Shown: piece after piece, positions 1 through 3,971 of the stretch
Layout: every line of letters begins with the position of its first letter
Numbering within the stretch: position 1 is the stretch's first letter
Source of the DNA: Oscillospiraceae bacterium
Lineage (GTDB): Bacteria > Bacillota > Clostridia > Oscillospirales > Oscillospiraceae
NCBI GenBank assembly: GCA_031266955.1
Contig: JAISAA010000285.1
Span: 1 to 5,242, forward strand
DNA length: 5,242 bases
Reading direction: 5' to 3'
Made by a program: the position numbers and the translations under genes
Notes under the pieces: model-generated
Database searches by the model: none
Seen by the model: the letters and a program-made list of their open reading frames with translations, nothing else
Told to the model about the DNA's origin: nothing

Positions 1-112
1 TCAGCGCTGTTTTACCGATGCGCCGGCGTCCGTATATGATCGCGCACTGAAACTTATCCGTGTTGTATAAACGCGCAAGCTCATTCAGTTCTTGCCGCCT
101 GCCGATAAACAT
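1..112 (-). CDS. ATP-binding protein, archaeal ATPase (P-loop, PF01637-like) family, N-terminal fragment
   Basis: Only the first 37 codons are in the window; the gene continues beyond base 1. The reading starts MFIGRRQELNEL and reaches a Walker A loop, GRRRIGKT, at residues 28-35, just before the edge. The opening MFIGR-x-x-EL, followed about 15 residues later by an IYGRRR-x-GKT loop, is the signature of the archaeal-type ATPases of the STAND/AAA+ group, which are often followed by a DUF234 nuclease-like domain; that second half is not visible here. The ATG at 112 is chosen because GGAGA (120-124) lies 8 nt upstream, while the ATG at 120 is in another frame. These proteins bind and presumably hydrolyse ATP, but their cell role is mostly unknown and they are often accessory genes. 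It has its own consensus promoter and is divergent from the GNAT remnant. Family assignment is confident; function is not. Confidence 0.85.
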   Translation of the reverse strand, partial: MFIGRRQELNELARLYNTDKFQCAIIYGRRRIGKTAL

Positions 113-144
113 GACGTCATCTCCATTTGCTCTATCAAAATATA

Positions 145-160
145 CTATATTATAATATAG
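145..160. repeat. 16-bp perfect palindrome over the -10 box
   Basis: CTATATTATAATATAG is perfectly self-complementary with no spacer and covers the whole -10 box of the leftward promoter. A site like this could be an operator for a dimeric repressor. It could also arise by chance, because the region is made almost only of A and T and TATAAT-like sequence readily forms palindromes. The palindrome is certain; its role is inference. Confidence 0.5.
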
Positions 161-177
161 CAATTTAGCTTTGTCAA
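149..177 (-). promoter_or_regulatory. Consensus sigma-A type promoter for the leftward ATPase
   Basis: Reading the minus strand, TTGACA (172-177) is followed by exactly 17 nt and TATAAT (149-154): both hexamers match the consensus in full with optimal spacing. Transcription should begin near 142, leaving a leader of about 30 nt that contains the GGAGA ribosome binding site of the ATPase starting at 112. Confidence 0.85.
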
Positions 178-211
178 GAGCATATAAAGCAAATTTTTCG
201 CTCAGCAGTAT

Positions 212-523
212 ATGCTTACCGACGGCGGCTCCGGGCGGATTTTCGGTATGGCCCATTTCCGGCACGAGCTGACCGCGCAATTCGCCGACGGCGGTCACCT
301 CGGATACTGCGTTCGCCCGTCTGAGCGGCGGCGCGGCTACGGCACAAAGATACTCGCCCTGTGCCTTGACAAGTGCCGCGAATACGGGCTCGATAAAGCT
401 TTGATTTGCTGTGCAGACGACAACGAAGCGAGCCGCAGGATCATCCTCGCGAACGGCGGAGCTTATGAGCGCACGGAGCCCGAAGGCGATCACGGTATGG
501 AGCGCTACGTCATAATTCTTTGA
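212..523 (+). pseudogene. GNAT N-acetyltransferase, 5'-truncated remnant (COG3981-like)
   Basis: The 103-residue frame carries the acetyl-CoA-binding half of a GNAT acetyltransferase. The beta-strand region GRIFGMAHFRHEL (8-20) leads into GGHLGYCVRPSERRRGYGT (27-45), whose R-R-G-Y-G is the motif A pyrophosphate-binding loop. Then comes the DDNEASRRIILANGG helix region (69-83), typical of motif B. Relatives of the COG3981 type are usually around 170 residues, so about the first 60-70 residues are missing. Recognisable similarity seems to continue a few codons upstream of the ATG, to about base 203, and an in-frame TAA at 185-187 then closes the frame. There is no ribosome binding site before the ATG and no convincing + strand promoter. 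I read it as a gene whose 5' part was lost where the ATPase promoter region now lies. A short active protein is possible but unlikely. Transcription would end at the hairpin at 548-577. Confidence 0.7.
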
Positions 524-547
524 CGCCGATATATTTTCAGGCAAACG

Positions 548-577
548 CAAGCCCCCGCCGTTACCGGCGGGGGCTTG
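548..577. terminator. Bidirectional hairpin terminator between convergent genes
   Basis: CAAGCCCCCGCCG (548-560) pairs perfectly with CGGCGGGGGCTTG (565-577) around a TTAC loop, a 13-bp very GC-rich stem. It lies between the stop of the GNAT remnant (523) and the stop of the minus-strand split-barrel gene (596), where a two-way terminator is expected. The U-tracts are poor on both sides (TTGTCC one way, CGTTTGCC the other), so termination may be imperfect. Confidence 0.8.
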
Positions 578-595
578 TCCGTTGTGCTCGGAGTC

Positions 596-982
596 TTAAA
601 ACTCCTGCTTTGAGCCGGAGAAGCTTTCGAGCGTCCCTTTGGCGTTGTCGAGGTAGAGCACCTCGTAAATGCCGTCGTCCGCCTTGTACATACCGCGCAG
701 CATTTCGTTCTGCGACAGCACGGCCTCGCGCGCCTCGGTGCGGTCGTCCTGGATGACGTTTGCCGAGATGCGGAACCAGTCCTGCCCCGCCATACCGGAC
801 AGCTCCGCCTTCGGGTTCGCCTTTAGCTGTGCGAACACCTTTTTCGTGTTGTTCATACATATGTACGTTTTGCCGTCGATCTCGGCGACGGCGCCGAGAG
901 GGCGGACGCGCGGCTGGTCGCCCTCGACCGTTGCGAGGTAAAAGGTTCCCGCGGCTTTGAGAAGTTCTGTTGCTTTGTTCAT
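596..982 (-). CDS. Pyridoxamine 5'-phosphate oxidase family protein (FMN-binding split barrel, COG5015-like)
   Basis: This 128-residue protein has the compact length of single-domain split-barrel flavoproteins. It opens with a short helix and then the strand pair FYLATVEGDQPRVRPLGAV (14-32), the common (F/Y)-x-A-T-x-x-x-x-x-P-x-x-R-P signature. ICMNNTKKVFAQLKANPKAEL follows (41-61), where the N-x-K-K stretch and the K-x-N-P turn are characteristic. Such proteins act in the cytoplasm, bind FMN or F420-like flavins as homodimers and reduce small molecules; most of this subgroup have no proven substrate. It is too short and lacks the context to be a true PdxH in vitamin B6 synthesis. The ATG at 982 is supported by AAGGGAG (991-997) 8 nt upstream. 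It lies 71 nt downstream of the alpha/beta hydrolase on the same strand and may be partly cotranscribed with it, but a possible promoter of its own lies in that gap. Confidence 0.88.
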   Translation of the reverse strand: MNKATELLKAAGTFYLATVEGDQPRVRPLGAVAEIDGKTYICMNNTKKVFAQLKANPKAELSGMAGQDWFRISANVIQDDRTEAREAVLSQNEMLRGMYKADDGIYEVLYLDNAKGTLESFSGSKQEF

Positions 983-1016
983 AATGAATACTCCCTTTCG
1001 GATTGATTATGACGCG

Positions 1017-1045
1017 ATTATATCATACGGTTTTGATAAACGCAA
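1017..1045 (-). promoter_or_regulatory. Possible promoter of the split-barrel flavoprotein gene
   Basis: On the minus strand a perfect TATAAT (1017-1022) stands 17 nt after TTGCGT (1040-1045), which matches the -35 consensus only in its first three bases. The -10 box is convincing and the -35 is weak. No terminator is visible in the gap after the upstream hydrolase gene, so readthrough from that operon is also likely. Confidence 0.5.
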
Positions 1046-1053
1046 GCGCGAAT

Positions 1054-1953
1054 TTATAACAAATCATTTATGTCACGCGTCACGGCCTCGCGCATTTTTG
1101 CCGATAGAATGTCGCAGACCTCGCGCGGGTGCGTGACCATCAGCATATGCCCGCCGGTGTCGAATACGATCAGCTCCTTATGCGGGGCGCGCAGGCGCTC
1201 GAACACCTTTTGCGTATATTCCGGCGTGAACAGCCTGTCGCCGCTGTCGGCGACGACGTACAACGGGCAGCGGACGCTGCCGTCCGTCAGGCCGGGGAAG
1301 CGCGTCGTGAACAGGCTCGCGAGAAAGCAGAGCGGGTAGCGTTTCAGGCACAGCGGGTCGCGCTCGAACGGTTCCCAGACCTCCGGCTCCGTGCCAATGC
1401 GGGCGCGGTCGAGGTAGAAATCGAGCGGCAGCTCCAAATCCGGCAGCAGCTTCGCAAGGAGTTTCAGCGCACCCTGAATCGGACGGTACACGCGCCCAAG
1501 CCACCTTGGAAAACGCGAAACGGTTATGCTCTCCGGCAGCTCCGACAGCAGCACGTTATGCGGAAACGCCGCCGCCAATCGCCCGTCCTCCGAGGCCAGC
1601 GCCGCCGCGACGATACCGCCCTGACTTGAACCCATAACGATCACGGGCAGCCGGAAGCGTTCGATCGCGAACGTAACGGCGTCGCGCCCGTTTTGAACGA
1701 TGTCGCGGAGCGTATAGCGCTTCACGCCGCGCGGACTTTTGCCGTGCCCGACAGGATGCAGCCCGACGACGGCAAACCCCCGCTCCGCAAAGCCGCGCAG
1801 CAGCGGCTCGTAGTACAGCGGGTGAACCATTGTCGCGGGCACAAACACAACGGCAGCCTCCGGCGCGTGCGGCTCCCACACTGACAGTACGATCCGCGCG
1901 CCGCCGGAGGTTATGATGTGTTCCGAGTAGGTTATTTGTTCAACGTATTCCAT
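1054..1953 (-). CDS. Alpha/beta hydrolase (serine hydrolase, lysophospholipase/S33-like)
   Basis: The 299-residue length and layout fit a cytoplasmic alpha/beta-fold hydrolase. AVVFVPATMVHP (34-45) is the strand 3 and oxyanion region, and GLHPVGHGKSPR (64-75) is the equivalent of the usual D-x-R-G-H-G-x-S loop. GSSQGG (108-113) is the nucleophile elbow with Ser110 as catalytic serine. A helical lid lies at roughly 140-220, LYVVADSGDRLFTP (231-244) supplies the acid (Asp239, or Asp236), and GGHMLM (267-272) supplies His269. The triad therefore appears complete and the enzyme should be active on an ester, thioester or amide; the substrate is not readable. There is no signal peptide. The ATG at 1953 lies 17 nt after the stop of the methyltransferase gene and has only a weak purine stretch (GAAAGA) as ribosome binding site, so translational coupling in one operon is likely. 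The oxyanion segment has PATMVHP instead of the common HG motif, a mild departure from the best-known members. Confidence 0.85.
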   Translation of the reverse strand: MEYVEQITYSEHIITSGGARIVLSVWEPHAPEAAVVFVPATMVHPLYYEPLLRGFAERGFAVVGLHPVGHGKSPRGVKRYTLRDIVQNGRDAVTFAIERFRLPVIVMGSSQGGIVAAALASEDGRLAAAFPHNVLLSELPESITVSRFPRWLGRVYRPIQGALKLLAKLLPDLELPLDFYLDRARIGTEPEVWEPFERDPLCLKRYPLCFLASLFTTRFPGLTDGSVRCPLYVVADSGDRLFTPEYTQKVFERLRAPHKELIVFDTGGHMLMVTHPREVCDILSAKMREAVTRDINDLL

Positions 1954-1969
1954 ATGTCGTCTTTCAGTC

Positions 1970-2545
1970 TCACAGATACCGCCTGACCTTTTCGCAGTAG
2001 CGGATATAATCTTTGCCGTAATGCTTGCGGCAAAACGCTTCCTCTTTCTTGATCTGGAAGTGGAAGGTAAGGGGGAGCGTCACCAGCACGAGCAATACGC
2101 CGGGATTTGGAAAAATAAGGAATATCCCGAAAAACAGCGCGTCCAGTGAGGTGTACATCGGGTTGCGGCTGCGGGCGTACATACCGGTCGTCACGAGCCT
2201 GCCCGCGTGTTTCTCGTCAATGCCCACGCGGAAGGAATTGCCGAAAGAGATAATGCACGCGATAAAGCTGATGTGCGCGGCGGCGCATATTGCGGCCCCG
2301 ACCCAGCGCAGCCATTCCGCGCTCCAGAAAAAACGACCGGCGAAAGTGAACATCGGCAGGGGGAAACAGTTCGACGCAACGATATAGATCATCAGCACGT
2401 ACCCAAAAAGAAACGAAAAAAGCTCCCGCTTATTCTTCTGCCCGATGACTAATAAAGTGATCCCTTTTTGCCCCATCACAACGCCCCGCCCCGCCATCAG
2501 CGCGAAAAACAGCATCAGCATGATGAAACCGATATAATTCAGCAC
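1970..2545 (-). CDS. Membrane methyltransferase, PEMT/isoprenylcysteine carboxyl methyltransferase (ICMT) family
   Basis: The 191-residue protein has several hydrophobic segments (about 2-19, 42-64, 79-101 and 134-160) and the conserved C-terminal block of this family. That block contains GNSFRVGID (102-110), LVTTGMYARSRNPMY (117-131) with the invariant R-N-P-M-Y, an acidic pair EE (168-169) and YGKDYIRYCEKVRRY (176-190). In the family this block forms the S-adenosylmethionine pocket at the membrane face. Substrates range from phospholipids to carboxyl groups and hydrophobic small molecules; bacteria have no prenylated CaaX proteins, so the true substrate is unknown. It starts with GTG, chosen because a perfect AAGGAGG lies 8 nt upstream (2554-2560). 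It is the first gene of the minus-strand cluster, directly followed by the hydrolase and divergent from the AraC-type regulator. The family call is firm; the reaction is not. Confidence 0.88.
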   Translation of the reverse strand: MLNYIGFIMLMLFFALMAGRGVVMGQKGITLLVIGQKNKRELFSFLFGYVLMIYIVASNCFPLPMFTFAGRFFWSAEWLRWVGAAICAAAHISFIACIISFGNSFRVGIDEKHAGRLVTTGMYARSRNPMYTSLDALFFGIFLIFPNPGVLLVLVTLPLTFHFQIKKEEAFCRKHYGKDYIRYCEKVRRYL

Positions 2546-2553
2546 AGACTCGC

Positions 2554-2560
2554 CCTCCTT
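2554..2560 (-). promoter_or_regulatory. Ribosome binding site deciding a GTG start
   Basis: AAGGAGG on the minus strand lies 8 nt before the GTG at 2545-2543. Its perfect match to the anti-Shine-Dalgarno sequence fixes the methyltransferase start at this GTG and not at an internal ATG. Confidence 0.85.
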
Positions 2561-2587
2561 TTAGCTTATAATAGTTAATCTTATCTC

Positions 2588-2616
2588 ATCATAGCACCGC
2601 GCGCGCAAGAATTCAA
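2588..2616 (-). promoter_or_regulatory. Promoter of the methyltransferase-hydrolase operon
   Basis: On the minus strand TTGAAT (2611-2616) is followed by 17 nt and TATGAT (2588-2593), matching the consensus at 4 of 6 and 5 of 6 positions. It stands back-to-back with the regulator promoter: only 31 bases separate the two -35 boxes, so a protein bound between them could act on both. Confidence 0.65.
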
Positions 2617-2647
2617 TAACAACTTTCATATTTCGCCGATTTGCTCA

Positions 2648-2677
2648 TTGACATTATACGGACATCCGCATTATAAT
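2648..2677 (+). promoter_or_regulatory. Consensus promoter of the HTH-AraC regulator
   Basis: TTGACA (2648-2653) and TATAAT (2672-2677) are both perfect, with an 18-nt spacer. Transcription would begin near 2684. The ATG at 2676 overlaps the -10 box and would not be in this transcript, which rules it out as the start when this promoter is used. Confidence 0.8.
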
Positions 2678-2695
2678 GGCAGCATTAAGAGCTTC

Positions 2696-2700
2696 GGAGG
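2696..2700 (+). promoter_or_regulatory. Ribosome binding site of the HTH-AraC regulator
   Basis: GGAGG ends 11 nt before the ATG at 2712 and 17 nt before the ATG at 2718. It lies inside the frame that would open at 2676, supporting 2712 as the real start. Confidence 0.7.
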
Positions 2701-2711
2701 TCTTTCTGATT

Positions 2712-3917
2712 ATGCCAATGCTTGAATATATGTCAGTCCGCGAGGCGGCGGGAAGCTGGGGGCTCTCGGAGCGCCGCGTCCACAAGCTGTGCAAGGACGG
2801 CAGAGTAGCCGGGGTGATCCGCTTCGGGCGCTCGTGGGGGATACCGGGCGGTACGGAGAAGCCCGGAGACGCGAGGAAGGGCGGAGGCGGCAGAGCGGTT
2901 CGCGGAGGGCGCGGCGGTGCGGATAACGGTACGCCGCACGGTTGGCTCGGGTCGGACGCAAAGCTGCTCGCGCGCAGCGAAACATGCGAGGTGTTCCAAC
3001 TCGAAAACGAGACGGGCAACGGGATCGTCACGTCGTACGACGTCTTTGAAGGCGTACAACTGCTCTACAGCGACCTGCATATGTCGCGAATCACGGGGCA
3101 CGACGAGGTGGCTGCAGCGCCGGGCGCGGATATGCTGGTCGTCAACCACTGCCGCGAGGGGCGGTTCGAGTGCGAGTTCCGGGACGGCGAATGCGGCTAT
3201 ATGGGCGGCGGCGATATGGTCGTGACGCCGATGCCCGTGTTCCTCAAGACCTCGTCGTTCCCGCTGGCGCACTACCACGGAATATCGATCATGATCGACA
3301 TTCCGCGCGCCTCGGAAACGCTTGAGAAAATCTTCGATTTGCTCGGCACCCCTTGCGTCGATATACGCGCTATAAAGGACAGGCTTCTGGAAAAACACCA
3401 ATATTTCCTCGTGCGCAGTTCCGACGCCGTAGAGCATATCTTTTCCGAATTATACAACGCCCCGGACGAGCTGAAGGAGAGCTACATCAGGCTTAAACTG
3501 GTCGAGCTGCTGCTGTTTTTGAGCGTCGCGGAGACGCGGGACGCGGGCTCGCGGCGGTACTTCTACAAGACGCGCGTGAACGCGGTGAAGGCGATGCGCG
3601 ACTATATGACGGCGAATCTGGATAAACAGTTCACGCTCGGCGAGCTCTCGGAGCGGTTCAATATCCCGCTGACGGCGATGAAGAGCTGCTTCAAGTCCGT
3701 GTTCGGGGCGCCGATCAACGCGTATATGCGCGAATACCGCATACAGACGGCCGCCGCAATGCTCCGCGAGAGCGACGCGTCAATAGCGGAAATTGCCGCC
3801 AAGGTCGGCTGCGAGAGCCACGCGCGTTTCACAGCCGCGTTCAAAGCCGCCACCGGAACGACCCCGTCAGATTTCAGGAAAATATCTGTCCAGAACGGCG
3901 CGAAGCCTTCATCTTGA
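2712..3917 (+). CDS. Fused transcription regulator: excisionase-like HTH + sensor domain + AraC-type DNA-binding domain
   Basis: From the ATG at 2712 the protein has 401 residues. Residues 5-46 (EYMSVREAAGSWGLSERRVHKLCKDG... to GRSWGIP) are a small helix-turn-helix of the MerR/excisionase-like HTH_17 type, common in Firmicutes. A Gly/Arg-rich linker without predicted fold follows (about 52-75). The middle part, about 90-275, resembles the sensor half of clostridial AraC regulators, with NHCREGRFECEF (145-156) and FPLAHYHGISIMIDIPRA (183-200). The end carries two AraC helix-turn-helix units, TLGELSERFNIPLTAMKSCF (308-327) and SIAEIAAKVGCESHARFTAAF (357-377), then TPSDFRK (384-390). It should bind DNA and respond to an unknown ligand. 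A longer reading from the ATG at 2676 adds 12 residues but is excluded by promoter and ribosome-binding-site positions. It is divergent from the methyltransferase-hydrolase operon, its likely target (inference), and no terminator separates it from the ATPase downstream. Confidence 0.87.
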   Translation: MPMLEYMSVREAAGSWGLSERRVHKLCKDGRVAGVIRFGRSWGIPGGTEKPGDARKGGGGRAVRGGRGGADNGTPHGWLGSDAKLLARSETCEVFQLENETGNGIVTSYDVFEGVQLLYSDLHMSRITGHDEVAAAPGADMLVVNHCREGRFECEFRDGECGYMGGGDMVVTPMPVFLKTSSFPLAHYHGISIMIDIPRASETLEKIFDLLGTPCVDIRAIKDRLLEKHQYFLVRSSDAVEHIFSELYNAPDELKESYIRLKLVELLLFLSVAETRDAGSRRYFYKTRVNAVKAMRDYMTANLDKQFTLGELSERFNIPLTAMKSCFKSVFGAPINAYMREYRIQTAAAMLRESDASIAEIAAKVGCESHARFTAAFKAATGTTPSDFRKISVQNGAKPSS

Positions 3918-3942
3918 CAAAACGTGATAAAAGAGGTAAAAT
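3914..3942 (+). promoter_or_regulatory. Promoter of the DUF4143 ATPase, overlapping the regulator stop codon
   Basis: TTGACA (3914-3919) contains the TGA stop of the regulator (3915-3917), and TAAAAT (3937-3942) follows at 17 nt. The -35 is perfect and the -10 matches 5 of 6 bases. The expected start near 3949 leaves a leader of about 23 nt holding the strong ribosome binding site GGAGGTGA (3959-3966). Confidence 0.75.
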
Positions 3943-3948
3943 CACGTT
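3921..3948. repeat. Perfect inverted repeat AACGTGAT-N12-ATCACGTT, probable operator
   Basis: AACGTGAT (3921-3928) and ATCACGTT (3941-3948) are exact reverse complements separated by 12 nt. The half-site centres are 20 nt apart, about two helical turns, which suits a dimeric regulator. One half lies in the promoter spacer; the other touches the end of the -10 box and reaches the expected transcription start, so bound protein should block RNA polymerase. There is no T-run after it, so it is not a good terminator for the regulator gene. The repeat is certain; the operator role is inference. Confidence 0.65.
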
Positions 3949-3971
3949 CGTAAAATGTGGAGGTGACGCCT

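Noticed and set aside
127..156. A + strand promoter (TTGCTC, 18 nt, TATAAT) for the acetyltransferase
   Set aside because: The -10 is an effect of the palindrome and the -35 matches only three bases; there is also no ribosome binding site before the ATG at 212.
1129..1629. A 166-codon open frame on the + strand
   Set aside because: It is opposite the alpha/beta hydrolase, which has a complete catalytic motif set; the + strand reading is Arg/Gln-rich with no recognisable domain.
2676..2711. Extra 12 codons at the start of the regulator frame
   Set aside because: The ATG overlaps a perfect -10 box and the real ribosome binding site lies inside these codons, so they are probably leader and promoter DNA.
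2876..2935. Gly/Arg-rich repeated stretch as a tandem DNA repeat
   Set aside because: The GGCGG-type runs are irregular and in frame, so they fit a flexible protein linker better than a repeat array.
2733..3437. A 234-codon open frame on the minus strand
   Set aside because: It lies fully opposite the regulator gene, shows no family motif, and is explained by GC-rich codon positions mirrored on the other strand.
3921..3948. Inverted repeat as a terminator of the regulator gene
   Set aside because: The 12-nt loop, modest stem and lack of a following T-run make termination unlikely; its overlap with a promoter fits an operator better.
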